The notes: generated by a model not told the origin, from the letters alone. 64,000 nucleotides of DNA from Halovenus sp. (GCA_003551945.1 PUNZ01000173.1:1-64000); one strand, 5' to 3'. Shown: positions 9,113 to 18,225, counted from the first letter of the stretch. Numbers and translations: made by a program.

Positions 9113-9706
9113 CTATTTGCGGCTCAAAACGTGCGATTGCGTGTGTTTCGGAAAGAGCTCTTCGACGAGATCCGGCGAGTGTGTTTCGGCGATAAGTGCC
9201 CGGATTTCTGTCTCGTAATCACCTTTCGGAATCAGTTCCGAGGGGCCGGATTCGACGACCAGTCGTTCTTCGACGAGTGCGTCGATAGCCTCCCGGCCAT
9301 AGCCAGCGAGCGGTGAAAGATATGACACCCCGAATCGGTCTTCCACACTCTGTGCCAGCGACCGGTCGATAGTCGGAACGCGGTCATCGCGGCGCGTGCC
9401 GTCTGCAATAACGCTGTAATTCGTTTGTCGAGCAACTGCTTCGAGTGCTTGCTCGTGGATAAACTGGATGCCGTTACGTGGGAAGCCGTCCGCAATGATT
9501 TTCTCCGCGGCAGTTTCGGCAATCTCGCGGTCAAGTTCGACCAGCTGCGCTGAGAGTCCGACGCCTCTCGCAGCCTCCATTGCGTGGGTGTAATCATCGG
9601 TAATCCCGCAGCTACAGCAGAGAGCGGTGACGTCGTAAAACGGGTCGAGAAGCACGGCAGCGAGCGTCGAGTCTTTTCCACCACTGTACAGGAGACCGAC
9701 CTCCAT
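9113..9706 (-). CDS. PP-loop ATPase (archaeal alpha-hydrolase family, COG2117-like)
   Basis: 197 aa. The PP-loop signature LLYSGGKDST sits at residues 6-14, where ATP pyrophosphate binds. Downstream blocks VIADGTRRDDRVPTIDRS and VSYLSPLAGYGREAID match archaeal proteins annotated as predicted tRNA-thiolation-like ATPases. Two Cys (CCSCG, about 30-33) could hold a metal or take part in sulfur chemistry. Its ATG directly follows the TAG of the PDCD5-like gene (TAGATG), so the two are co-transcribed and probably translationally coupled. The substrate is unknown; a tRNA-modification role is inference from family. Confidence 0.8.
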   Translation of the reverse strand: MEVGLLYSGGKDSTLAAVLLDPFYDVTALCCSCGITDDYTHAMEAARGVGLSAQLVELDREIAETAAEKIIADGFPRNGIQFIHEQALEAVARQTNYSVIADGTRRDDRVPTIDRSLAQSVEDRFGVSYLSPLAGYGREAIDALVEERLVVESGPSELIPKGDYETEIRALIAETHSPDLVEELFPKHTQSHVLSRK

Positions 9707-10060
9707 CTATCGACGCTTGATGTTGAAGCTTTTCGAGTCAGGCGTGATTTCTCTGAGGATTTGTTTCATCTGGTCCTCGTCGATTTTCCCCTGTACTCGG
9801 CCACTCTGTGCCAGTGCAACAACCTGCTGTTCAACCTGTTCACCGACTTGTGGTTTTGACATCTTGACCGTGTTCAGCCGTTTCCGTGCACCATCAGTGA
9901 GATGCTGTCGGAGGACTGCCTTTTTCTGTGCCTCCATCTGCTGGCGCTGGGCTTCTGCAGCCTCGTTTGCGCCCTCCTCCGACTGGGCCTGGTCCTGCAG
10001 TTCTTGAAGTTTCTGTTCACGAAGCCGTTCCAGTTCTTCCTCGTTCGGCTCGCCACTCAT
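9707..10060 (-). CDS. PDCD5/TFAR19-like DNA-binding protein
   Basis: 117 aa from the start [13 protein letters not shown] (10060); the ORF track adds nine residues upstream. A long charged N-terminal helix rich in Glu/Gln/Arg is followed by the compact core [18 protein letters not shown], then [27 protein letters not shown], ending in the basic tail FNIKRR. This is the archaeal homologue of eukaryotic PDCD5, a small helical protein that binds DNA and, in eukaryotes, chaperonin. It is first in a two-gene unit with the PP-loop ATPase, with no intergenic base. Confidence 0.92.
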   Translation of the reverse strand: MSGEPNEEELERLREQKLQELQDQAQSEEGANEAAEAQRQQMEAQKKAVLRQHLTDGARKRLNTVKMSKPQVGEQVEQQVVALAQSGRVQGKIDEDQMKQILREITPDSKSFNIKRR

Positions 10061-10179
10061 AGTACGTGTTTGTCTATTCTCGGGCAAAACGGTTTCGGAG
10101 ACTCATGACAAATTCCATCGTCGCTAAAGTGGAGAAACACAGCCAAAGACCAATACCCGTTGAACCCATAGAATAGCCA

Positions 10180-10689
10180 ATGAGCGAGCGGGAAAAAGAA
10201 CTTGAACGTGACCTCCAAACCGACACAGAGTTCGATTTTTCGACTGAGTTCGGGAGCGTTCAGAACGAAACAGAGACCACGACACAGGCGACCGAAGCCG
10301 AGAGCGGTCGCGTTCGGAGTCGCCTGGGGTCAGTCGTTAACACGAAAGCCATTGTTGCCGCAGCACTCCTCTCTCTCCTCGGTGTGTTTCTCGTTGGACT
10401 TGTTCCGCTTGTTCCCGCAGTTGTAACGTCGATACTCGGAATATTTGTGGGCGTTTTTCTTTACGGAACAGTTGCACGAGATAGCCGGTACGTCGAAAGC
10501 GGCCTCGCGGGTGTCTTGGTCGGTGCAGGCTCTGCGCTCTGGAGCTATTTCCCACTGTCCGTGCTCGGCGCGAGTACAACGCTGCTCGGTATTGGCGTCG
10601 TTGGCGGTCTTGTTGCTGGGATTGCAGGCCATTATTTCGGTCGTGACTTACGAGATGGAATGACGCGGGATATCGAGCCAAAACAGTGA
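10180..10689 (+). CDS. Haloarchaeal membrane protein, unknown function
   Basis: 169 aa. The first 55 residues are hydrophilic and acidic (cytoplasmic). About four membrane segments follow (about 55-150), rich in Gly/Val/Leu (VAAALLSLLGVFLVGLVPLVP, VTSILGIFVGVFLYG, SGLAGVLVGAGSALW, LGIGVVGGLVAGIAGHYFG). The tail is short and charged. The Gly-rich helices resemble small DUF456-type or conserved haloarchaeal integral proteins, but I cannot assign a family firmly. It is divergent from the PDCD5 gene and converges with the alpha/beta hydrolase. Confidence 0.7.
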   Translation: MSEREKELERDLQTDTEFDFSTEFGSVQNETETTTQATEAESGRVRSRLGSVVNTKAIVAAALLSLLGVFLVGLVPLVPAVVTSILGIFVGVFLYGTVARDSRYVESGLAGVLVGAGSALWSYFPLSVLGASTTLLGIGVVGGLVAGIAGHYFGRDLRDGMTRDIEPKQ

Positions 10690-10714
10690 CCAAAAAGCAG
10701 ATGTTCGTTTTCAG

Positions 10715-11497
10715 CTATTGGATTTGGTGCTCATCAAAAAATCCGAGCAGTCGGTCGTTGACTGCACGTGAGTGTTCGATATAGCAGAGGCGCTTGCCTT
10801 CGACTGGCTCAAAAGTCCCTCGGGGAAGGTTTCCACCGAGTTCGCGACCAGCCTCCATCGAAACGAGCGGGTCAGAAACACCATGACAGATAAGCGCTGG
10901 ACGGGTCAGTTCATACGGGTTGGTTAGTTCGAACGCTTCCATCGACTGGTGGAGCCGTTGTACCGTCTCTTGCGTTGCATCTTCTTCGACCCGCCAATCG
11001 GATATCTGATCGATAATTTCCGATTGTGCGTCACGAAAGGAGGAAGTGAACGCACCGGAAAGGGCGTCTGCAAATGCATCTTTGGTTCGCGTAGGGGGAT
11101 ACAAAGCGTTGAACTCCCCTGTATCAATACCCGAGGGGTCGCTGGCTGTGCCAAATACCGTCAGTGTGTGGGCGCGATTGAACCGGCGAGCATACTGAAG
11201 TGCAACCATCCCGCCAAGGCCAGCACCCACCAAATGAGCACGAGTGGTTTCGGTCGCTTTGAGAACTGCTTCGAGGTCCCCAACCAGTGTCTCGATATTG
11301 TATCCCTCCCGTGGGGTATCCGACCGTCCCACACCGCGCATGTCCCACACGAGCGTCTCATAGGGTCCTGCAACTGCGGGGGCTTGCCACCCCCACTGCC
11401 ATGCACCGAACCCACAGTCACCGATGAATGCGACTGTCTCACCGCTTCCATCCAATTCGTAATAGAGGTCAACTCCGTCGTTGGTTGCGTACGGCAC
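10715..11497 (-). CDS. Alpha/beta-hydrolase fold protein lacking Ser and His of the triad
   Basis: 260 aa with a full alpha/beta-hydrolase fold: YYELDGSGETVAFIGDCG, YETLVWDMRGVGRSD, then the nucleophile elbow. The elbow reads HLVGAGLGGM instead of the usual HLVGHSLGGM, so the nucleophile Ser position (about 93) is Gly. The acid is kept (CHGVSDPLVS, Asp about 209). The region that normally carries the catalytic His (GxGH) reads VEGKRLCYIEH, with Lys/Arg there. The start is GTG at 11497, 2 nt after the stop of the 88-aa gene, so the two form an operon. It is probably a non-catalytic or re-purposed member. Confidence 0.82.
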   Translation of the reverse strand: MPYATNDGVDLYYELDGSGETVAFIGDCGFGAWQWGWQAPAVAGPYETLVWDMRGVGRSDTPREGYNIETLVGDLEAVLKATETTRAHLVGAGLGGMVALQYARRFNRAHTLTVFGTASDPSGIDTGEFNALYPPTRTKDAFADALSGAFTSSFRDAQSEIIDQISDWRVEEDATQETVQRLHQSMEAFELTNPYELTRPALICHGVSDPLVSMEAGRELGGNLPRGTFEPVEGKRLCYIEHSRAVNDRLLGFFDEHQIQ

Positions 11498-11499
11498 AA

Positions 11500-11766
11500 T
11501 TATTCGTCAAAAACGCGGCTTTCAGTTTTCATGGCTTCGATTTGCTCAGCAGCTTTTTCTGCTTGTTCAGGGAACAGCGCGATTTCAACGGTATTTCCGC
11601 TTTCATCTTCACACGCAATTTTGACGCGTTCATCGCCAAACTCACGGATTTCGAGAGACGTTACGTCATAGAGCTTTGTCGTTGCGGTATTATTTGAGGT
11701 GCCAACGTGTTTCAACGAGCCGTCTTTCAGTTCGAACATAAAGTTGTCGAGGTCGATTGTTATCAT
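11500..11766 (-). CDS. Conserved small haloarchaeal protein, unknown function
   Basis: 88 aa, acidic. It looks like a small beta sandwich or PH-like strand meander (ITIDLDNFMFELKDGSLKH, LYDVTSLEIREFGDERVKI, NTVEIALF) capped by a C-terminal helix (PEQAEKAAEQIEAMKTES). No Cys cluster or membrane segment. It overlaps by near-contact (2 nt) with the downstream catalytically odd alpha/beta hydrolase, so the pair is probably co-translated. I do not recognise a characterised family. Confidence 0.72.
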   Translation of the reverse strand: MITIDLDNFMFELKDGSLKHVGTSNNTATTKLYDVTSLEIREFGDERVKIACEDESGNTVEIALFPEQAEKAAEQIEAMKTESRVFDE

Positions 11767-11829
11767 AGCAACTCCTCAGAGGGGAGCAAAGTTAGGGTTT
11801 CGGACAGGGCCGCTATGTAGAGACGCGAG

Positions 11830-12411
11830 CTAGTCGTCTGCGCCTTTGTTCTGAGCGCTGCGGAATGAAGGTGGGTCAGGTTCTATGTGAGCATATTCGA
11901 CGACTCGCTGACCCAGCGTTTCGACACGCTCTGCGAGGTCTTCATCACGAAATTCGCCGTCTTCAATCTCAGTGCGTGCTTGTGGAATGGCAACTTGATG
12001 TGGGACCACCCAGGCGTTTACCGACCGACAGACAGCACGGAGATGTTCAAGCGCCGGGGTTGGAAAACCGCCGCCAGCGACGGTCAACAGGCCAACAGTC
12101 GTGTCGGTAAACTCATCGAAGCCACAGTAATCGAGCGCATTCTTCAAGGCTGATGAGTATGAGCCATGGTACAGTGGCGTACCGAGAATGAGAGAATCAG
12201 CAGCTGTAAAGTCTGCTTTGAGCTGGGCGGCATCGCCAACCTCTCTGTTATCTGCATCAAAAACAGGTAAGTCATACTCTCGAAGGTCAACAAGCTGTGT
12301 CGTCGCGCCGTATTCACGGGATTCAGCAAGCGCATGCTTGACTGCAATTCGTGTGTAACTTTCGTCGCGTAGGCTACCGACCACGCCGACAATATGCGGG
12401 GGGGAAGACAT
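11830..12411 (-). CDS. NADPH-dependent FMN reductase family protein
   Basis: 193 aa flavodoxin-like fold. The N-terminal phosphate-binding loop GVVGSLRDESYTR (about 9-21) and the flavin-contact block LILGTPLYHGSYSSALKNALDY (about 74-95) are typical of NAD(P)H:FMN/quinone reductases (SsuE/ChrR-like). Another marker is LLTVAGGGF. It is a cytosolic electron-transfer enzyme of undetermined acceptor. It lies 63 nt upstream of the 88-aa gene on the same strand, so it may head that unit. It is divergent from the DUF5787 gene. Confidence 0.9.
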   Translation of the reverse strand: MSSPPHIVGVVGSLRDESYTRIAVKHALAESREYGATTQLVDLREYDLPVFDADNREVGDAAQLKADFTAADSLILGTPLYHGSYSSALKNALDYCGFDEFTDTTVGLLTVAGGGFPTPALEHLRAVCRSVNAWVVPHQVAIPQARTEIEDGEFRDEDLAERVETLGQRVVEYAHIEPDPPSFRSAQNKGADD

Positions 12412-12515
12412 TGTTCATTCTCAGATGTCAGTTACTAAAGTCCCGGTGATTTCCCACAATTCCTGTCAGCGAGCCGTTCGATATACTCAACAATCTCCCA
12501 TTCCTGAGAGAGACT

Positions 12516-13556
12516 GTGGACTCGGAGTTTCAGTTCGAATTGGGTGTTTGTCAGTGGGCCGAGCAGTTCTGGCCGCCTGAGAGACGACGAACCAAGCCAG
12601 TCATCGTTGCCCGTCAACTCGGCACGAAGCGTCGGCGGTGGGATACGCTCGTTATCGAATGTAACGCCGAGGGACTCAGACAACGAGCCAACTTTGGAAC
12701 AAAGCGATTGGATTCAAATCTGCTACACGTTGTCCGGAATGCCCCCGCCTCGTACGAATGGTATCGGGATGCTCTGCCTGAACCATCCTACCCGTGGCGG
12801 TACGTCAGAGACGCAGTCCACCAGGCAGCGGACCGCGGTCTGATTAAGCGCAGGCGTGGGCATGGTGGCCGAATCGAACTTAAGCGAAAGTGGACCTATC
12901 CTGAATGGGTTGAACGAATCGTTGCTATCGAAAATAAGCCTGATCTTGATGCGAGTGCCGCCCGTGACCTGGCCACCCAACTGGAACGAGATATTGCACT
13001 CTCACTTGCCGATGAAGTCTGGGTCGCAACAGCGACGACGGACGACTCAGTTGAGCCAGTGTTACTCACAGAGCGACCACAAGAGGCTGGGATTATGACA
13101 ATTGACTCCGGAATCCGCGGTAAAGACAGCGCGGCAGTTGTCTGGCATCCGAGTACGCTCGATGTCTCCGCGCCGGGAACCCGAATTCTCGAACAACCAA
13201 CAGGTGGCAAATATGATGCGTCTGCCTGTCGATTTGAGTACGTTTCGCCAGCGTGGAAAGCAACCAAGCGTCTAGAGATAGCCGAACGAGCATACGAGCG
13301 CGGCTGGCGGTCGTATCTCTCATCGATGCGTCCGGACTGTCGGTATTTTGAACTGCGACCCGAACCTGATGTGCCCAGACCCTACTGCAGCGCGAAAGCC
13401 TGTTACCAGACTGCCCGTGAGTGTGCTGGCTCGTGCGCGGCGTTCGAACCGGAACCACCGATGTGGCGACAGCACGGCTGGCCCATCACCGGCGGACCAG
13501 GTAATGGAATCAAACGGCTCTTGAGCGAACAGCGAGAACGACAGCGACCAAAGTAA
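12516..13556 (+). CDS. DUF5787-like protein with possible PD-(D/E)XK nuclease core and Cys cluster
   Basis: 346 aa from a GTG start. The N-terminus SEFQFELGVCQWAEQFWPP followed by VARQLGTKRRRWDTLVIEC recalls haloarchaeal DUF5787 proteins. Acidic residues in RWDTLVIEC (Asp43, Glu48) and VAIENKPD (Glu139, Lys141) could form a PD-(D/E)XK nuclease site, with a winged-helix-like basic insert between them (RDAVHQAADRGLIKRRRGHGG). The C-terminal third holds Cys275, 291, 296, 303 and 307 (DCRYF, PYCSAKACYQ, RECAGSC), a pattern suited to an Fe-S cluster or zinc. Function is unproven. It is a single gene, divergent from the FMN reductase. Confidence 0.75.
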   Translation: MDSEFQFELGVCQWAEQFWPPERRRTKPVIVARQLGTKRRRWDTLVIECNAEGLRQRANFGTKRLDSNLLHVVRNAPASYEWYRDALPEPSYPWRYVRDAVHQAADRGLIKRRRGHGGRIELKRKWTYPEWVERIVAIENKPDLDASAARDLATQLERDIALSLADEVWVATATTDDSVEPVLLTERPQEAGIMTIDSGIRGKDSAAVVWHPSTLDVSAPGTRILEQPTGGKYDASACRFEYVSPAWKATKRLEIAERAYERGWRSYLSSMRPDCRYFELRPEPDVPRPYCSAKACYQTARECAGSCAAFEPEPPMWRQHGWPITGGPGNGIKRLLSEQRERQRPK

Positions 13557-13624
13557 TTCCTTTGTGGGCAACCACATATTACCTACGAACGTAATTACCA
13601 CTAAAAGTTGACTGAACTTAGTGC

Positions 13625-16600
13625 TCAGTCAGCACCACTTCGTGCGGCGGTTACCGGTTCGCCGGCCTCCAGTGTTGCGGAGTCTGGAAGTTCGGTTCGA
13701 ACATCTGCCTCAGGATGTTCTTGGATGATTTCTGCGTACGCATCTGGAAGTACTCTGGTAAACTGCTCAACTGCATCGTCCCAATTATCGAGTAGTTCCG
13801 TCGCCCGTTCAGAGCCAGTGTAGGCAGCGTGGTTCTCAACGAGACGAGCGAGCATCTCGCGGTCGCTTTGGTCCAGCTCGTCCGATAGAGAGACCATCCC
13901 GGTGTTTGCGCGGTCTTCCAACGTCCCATCAGGGTTGTAAACATACGCAACACCACCGGACATTCCGGCTGCGAAGTTCTTGCCAGTTTCCCCGAGAACG
14001 GCGATTGCTCCTCCAGTCATATACTCACAGCCGTGGTCACCGACCGATTCAACAACTCCTTTGACACCAGAGTTACGGACGGCAAACCGTTCCCCTGCGG
14101 CACCGTTGATATAACATTCACCCTGCGTTGCACCGTAGAGGGCAACGTTGCCGGTAATGATGTTCTCGCTTGCCTTGTAGGAGGCTGACTCCGGGGTTCG
14201 AACGATTAATTTTCCGCCAGAGAGCCCTTTGCCAACGTAATCGTTTGCCGTTCCAACAAGGTCCATTGTCACACCATCTTGGACGAAGGCACCGAAGCTC
14301 TGTCCTGCCGTTCCATCGAAGCGGATCGTCGCAGTATCATTCGGAAGGCCAGCCGTTCCGTTCGCCTGTGAGATACGGTTTGACAGCGTTGCACCCACCG
14401 TGCGGTCGACGTTCGTAATCTCCGTATCGATGGTTACTGGTTCGCCATGTTCGATGGCCGGTTCAAGCTCAGCAAGCAGTTCCCAGTCGAGTTGCGAGTC
14501 GATGTCGTGGTTCTGCTCTTGGGTCTTATAGCGGTCGACGCCTTCCGGCCGGTCAGGTTCGACAAGCATGGATGATAGGTCAACTTTTTTCGCTTTCTCC
14601 TGGGTGACATCATCGCGCTGTCGAAGCACGTCAACCCGACCAATCATCTCATCGACCGACCGGAAGCCGAGTTCCGCCATAATTTCCCGGAGTTCCTGTG
14701 CCATGAACGTCATGTAGTTGATGACATGCTGTGGCTCTCCAGGGAATCGCTCGCGGAGCTTTTCGTTTTGTGTTGCGACACCGACTGGACAAGTGTTTTC
14801 GTGACACTGTCGCGCCATCACACAGCCGGACGTGACTAGAGATGCAGTTCCGAAGCCGTAGCCTTCCGCACCAAGCAACGCCGCAATGGCGACATCGCGT
14901 CCTGTTTTGAGTCCGCCGTCAGTCGTGACGCGAATCCGGTCGCGTAGACCAGTCGTACAGAGCAGTTGGTTCGCCTCTGCGACGCCAAGTTCCCACGGAA
15001 TGCCTGCGTTCTTAATCGATGTTTTTGGCGAGGCACCTGTTCCGCCGTCATACCCCGAGATGTGCACAACATCTGCGTTTGCCTTGGCGACACCCGCAGC
15101 GATGATTCCAACGCCAGCTTCTGCAACCAGTTTCACGTTGATATCCGCCTCCGGATTGGCTGCCTTTAGGTCGCGAATAAGCTGTTTGAGGTCCTCAATT
15201 GAGTAAATGTCGTGAAGTGGCGGCGGTGAAATGAGTCCGACACCCGGCGTTGCATACCGGACGTGAGCAATCATCTCGTTCACTTTCTTGCCGGGGAGGT
15301 GCCCACCTTCGCCAGGTTTTGACCCCTGTGCCATCTTAATCTGCAGTTCGTCAGCGGCTGCCAGATAAGTCGACGTCACCCCAAACCGGCCCGACGCAAC
15401 CTGCTTCGTCGAGCAGTCCTTTTCGGTATCAAAACGCTCGGGTGGTTCACCACCTTCACCAGTGTTCGCTGTCGCACCAAGACGGTTCATGGCGATTGCA
15501 TTGTTTTCATGCATCTCCGGCGAGAGCGACCCGAGCGACATGGCGGAGGTTTCGAATCGTTTTACAATTTCTTCGATTGGCTCGACCTCGTCAATCGGAA
15601 CGGAGTCTCTGTGTTCTGTCTCGAAATCAAGCAACCCACGAAGCGCGGCGAGCTGTTCAGTCTGGTCATTGATGAGTTCGGCAAATTCGGAGTAGGTTTC
15701 ATAATCTCCCGTTCGGACAGCTCGCTGGAGCGTGCTCACTGTTTGTGGGTTCCACTGGTGATAAATACCGCCCGTCCGGTTCTCATACTCACCCACGCGC
15801 TCGAGGTTTGCCTCATCATCGCTCCAGGCAACCGCGTGACGGTCCAAGAGGTCGCTTTCGATTTCCTCAATGCCGATTCCCTGCGTTCGGTTTTCGGTTC
15901 CCTCGAAGTATTCGGCGATGAACTCAGCTGAGAGGCCAACCGCCTCAAAAATCTGTGCCCCTTGGTAGCTTTCGACCGTCGAAATGCCCATCTTCGCCAT
16001 CGTCTTCAATAGACCATCCTCGATAGCGTTGATGTAGGCGTCGATAGCCATACTCACATCTGCTCCGTCTGGCCCGGCAACGAGGTCTGCAATAGTTTCG
16101 TATGCAAGATATGGATTTATTGCACCCGCACCGTAGCCAATAAGCGTCGCAAAATGGTGGACTGCACGTGGGTCGCCTGATTCAAGAACGAGACCTACAT
16201 GGTTGCGTTTGCCGTTTCGGACGAGATGGTGGTGCACGCCGCTGACAGCGAGCAGCGATGAGATTGGTGCCCGGTCCGGCCCGGCGTTACGGTCTGAGAG
16301 AACGAGAATGTCGTGTTCATCTGCAAGGTCTGCAGCCTCTGTACGAACCCGTTCGATTGCTTCTTCGAGCGACTGCTCATCTGCATCAAACGTAATGTCA
16401 ACAACTCCGCTCGACATCCCGTTCGCATCGAGGGCTTTGATTGCTTCAGTTGTCTGGTCGGTGAGAATCGGAGAGTCGAGCACTAGCTGACGAGCGTGTT
16501 CCGGAGTCTCTTCAAGCAGATTTCGCTGATGTCCAAGCCGTGTTTCAAGGCTCGTGACCAACTCTTCGCGGATGTAATCAAGCGGCGGGTTTGAAACCTG

Positions 16601-18181
16601 TGCGAACAACTGTTTGAAGTAGGTAAACAGCGGTCGGTTGTGCTGTGAGAGGACTGAAAGCGGGGTATCATCTCCCATCGAGCCGACGGGGTCTTTCCCC
16701 TTTTCTGCCATCGGTTCGAGCAGATGGTCGACCTCGTCATAGGTATAGCCGTGCATCGCCTGATACGCTCTGAGCTGTCCGACGCTATCCTGTGGTGTGT
16801 TATCGTCATTTTCCGTGATATCCTCGACGACAACTTGCTCCTGGTCAACCCATTCACCGTATTTTTCATCGGAAAGCCCTTCAAACACCTCCGAATCTGG
16901 GATGATTCGTCCTTCATCAGGGTCAGCAAGGAAACACTGTCCAGGTTGCAGGCGACCTCGCTCAACGATTTCACTCTCATCGTAATCGAGTGCACCAACC
17001 TCTGATGCCATGACGAGCGTATTGTCTTCAAGGACGTCGTAACGACACGGACGAAGGCCGTTTCGGTCGAGGACAGCACCAACACGTTCTCCATCAGTTG
17101 CCGCAACAAGGGCAGGGCCGTCCCACGGTTCGACAAGCGAGGCGTGATAGTCGTAGAAATCGCGGCAGTGCTCAGGAACGGCGTTTTCTTCGCCGCGCCA
17201 GGCCTCAGGAATTAGCGTTCTGAGCGCGTGGGGGAGTGAACGGCCACCCATCATGAGCAGTTCAAGAGCGTTATCAACGCTTGCAGTATCCGACTGGTTT
17301 GGGTCGTCGATGATTGGCTTGATATGGTCGATATCCTCACCAAATTCATCGTGTTGAATGTCCGTCTCACGCGCCCGCATCCAGTTTATATTCCCCTGAA
17401 TCGTGTTGAACTCCCCGTTGTGGATGATGGTGCGGTATGGATGAGCGAGATGCCACGCACCGAGCGTGTTTGTCGAAAACCGGGCATGAACCATCGCAAA
17501 CGTTGATTTCATCCGGTCATCGTGCAGTTCAGGATAGTACTCCGCGACTTGCTCGGCCGTAAGCAATCCCTTATACACGAGCGTTTTGCGGTCGAGCGAG
17601 ACGATATAAAATTGCTCGGAGCCAGCGAGGTCCTGATTCTCGACCTCGTTTTCGGCGATTCGTCGGCCAACGTACAGCCGTCGGTCAAACTCCTCGGAGG
17701 AAAAGTCGGCACCGTCGACTGGGGCCACAACCACCTGAAAAACAGCAGGCTCGGAATCAAGTGCAGTCTGTCCAAGGCCAGTATTATCCGTCGGAACCTC
17801 ACGCCACGCGAGGACCTCAAGTTCTTGCGTTGCAAGTTGCGCTGCGATGAGCGATTTGAGAGCGTCGTGAGTGGTTTCGTCTTTCGGAAAGAACAGCGAA
17901 CCAACCGCATACTCTCCTGGGTCAGGAAGCGAGATAGCAAGTTCATCCGCAAAAAAGTCGTGTGGAATCTGGAGCATAATTCCCGCGCCGTCCCCGGTAT
18001 TTTCCTCGGCGCCGGTCGTTCCGCGATGTTCCATGCACTCCACGAGTTCTAATCCGTCACGTACTACCCGTGCACTTTTCCGGCCGTCGAGGTCCATGAC
18101 AACCCCGACACCACAATTTGAACGAGCGTCGGCCGGGTCTGCAAGGCCGGCGACCTCGTCCGCCATGAGTCTCTTTGTCAT
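13625..18181 (-). CDS. gltB: Glutamate synthase large subunit (ferredoxin-type)
   Basis: 1518 aa from ATG 18181; the ORF track begins 45 codons earlier in AT-rich non-coding sequence. It makes two glutamates from glutamine and 2-oxoglutarate. The glutaminase domain starts with SNCGVGVVMD; Cys about 23 is the amidotransferase nucleophile and the preceding 22 residues would be a removed propeptide. The central and FMN/2-oxoglutarate domains follow (SGYDGGTGASPKTSIKNAG, GLKTGRDVAIAALLGA). The 3Fe-4S Cys pattern CVMARQCHENTCPVG lies at about 1120-1131. The GXGXG domain ends the protein. No gltD is adjacent, so ferredoxin is the likely donor. It is monocistronic, with a palindrome in the promoter. 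Confidence 0.96.
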   Translation of the reverse strand: MTKRLMADEVAGLADPADARSNCGVGVVMDLDGRKSARVVRDGLELVECMEHRGTTGAEENTGDGAGIMLQIPHDFFADELAISLPDPGEYAVGSLFFPKDETTHDALKSLIAAQLATQELEVLAWREVPTDNTGLGQTALDSEPAVFQVVVAPVDGADFSSEEFDRRLYVGRRIAENEVENQDLAGSEQFYIVSLDRKTLVYKGLLTAEQVAEYYPELHDDRMKSTFAMVHARFSTNTLGAWHLAHPYRTIIHNGEFNTIQGNINWMRARETDIQHDEFGEDIDHIKPIIDDPNQSDTASVDNALELLMMGGRSLPHALRTLIPEAWRGEENAVPEHCRDFYDYHASLVEPWDGPALVAATDGERVGAVLDRNGLRPCRYDVLEDNTLVMASEVGALDYDESEIVERGRLQPGQCFLADPDEGRIIPDSEVFEGLSDEKYGEWVDQEQVVVEDITENDDNTPQDSVGQLRAYQAMHGYTYDEVDHLLEPMAEKGKDPVGSMGDDTPLSVLSQHNRPLFTYFKQLFAQVSNPPLDYIREELVTSLETRLGHQRNLLEETPEHARQLVLDSPILTDQTTEAIKALDANGMSSGVVDITFDADEQSLEEAIERVRTEAADLADEHDILVLSDRNAGPDRAPISSLLAVSGVHHHLVRNGKRNHVGLVLESGDPRAVHHFATLIGYGAGAINPYLAYETIADLVAGPDGADVSMAIDAYINAIEDGLLKTMAKMGISTVESYQGAQIFEAVGLSAEFIAEYFEGTENRTQGIGIEEIESDLLDRHAVAWSDDEANLERVGEYENRTGGIYHQWNPQTVSTLQRAVRTGDYETYSEFAELINDQTEQLAALRGLLDFETEHRDSVPIDEVEPIEEIVKRFETSAMSLGSLSPEMHENNAIAMNRLGATANTGEGGEPPERFDTEKDCSTKQVASGRFGVTSTYLAAADELQIKMAQGSKPGEGGHLPGKKVNEMIAHVRYATPGVGLISPPPLHDIYSIEDLKQLIRDLKAANPEADINVKLVAEAGVGIIAAGVAKANADVVHISGYDGGTGASPKTSIKNAGIPWELGVAEANQLLCTTGLRDRIRVTTDGGLKTGRDVAIAALLGAEGYGFGTASLVTSGCVMARQCHENTCPVGVATQNEKLRERFPGEPQHVINYMTFMAQELREIMAELGFRSVDEMIGRVDVLRQRDDVTQEKAKKVDLSSMLVEPDRPEGVDRYKTQEQNHDIDSQLDWELLAELEPAIEHGEPVTIDTEITNVDRTVGATLSNRISQANGTAGLPNDTATIRFDGTAGQSFGAFVQDGVTMDLVGTANDYVGKGLSGGKLIVRTPESASYKASENIITGNVALYGATQGECYINGAAGERFAVRNSGVKGVVESVGDHGCEYMTGGAIAVLGETGKNFAAGMSGGVAYVYNPDGTLEDRANTGMVSLSDELDQSDREMLARLVENHAAYTGSERATELLDNWDDAVEQFTRVLPDAYAEIIQEHPEADVRTELPDSATLEAGEPVTAARSGAD

Positions 18182-18210
18182 ATCAACAAAGGCAAGATGC
18201 TCAACACATA

Positions 18211-18225
18211 TCAGGGTAACCCTGA
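18211..18225 (-). promoter_or_regulatory. 15-nt palindrome in the gltB promoter (candidate operator)
   Basis: TCAGGGTAACCCTGA has 7-bp perfect arms around a single central base. It lies 30-44 nt upstream of the gltB ATG, at or just above the expected TATA/BRE position of a leaderless promoter. An Lrp/AsnC-type or other nitrogen-responsive repressor could bind here; that is inference. Confidence 0.5.

Noticed and set aside
12435-12683. Reverse-strand 82-aa frame before and inside the DUF5787 gene
   Set aside because: It is antisense to a well-supported N-terminus and has no recognisable domain.
15509-15931. 140-aa forward frame inside gltB
   Set aside because: Antisense shadow of a conserved enzyme.
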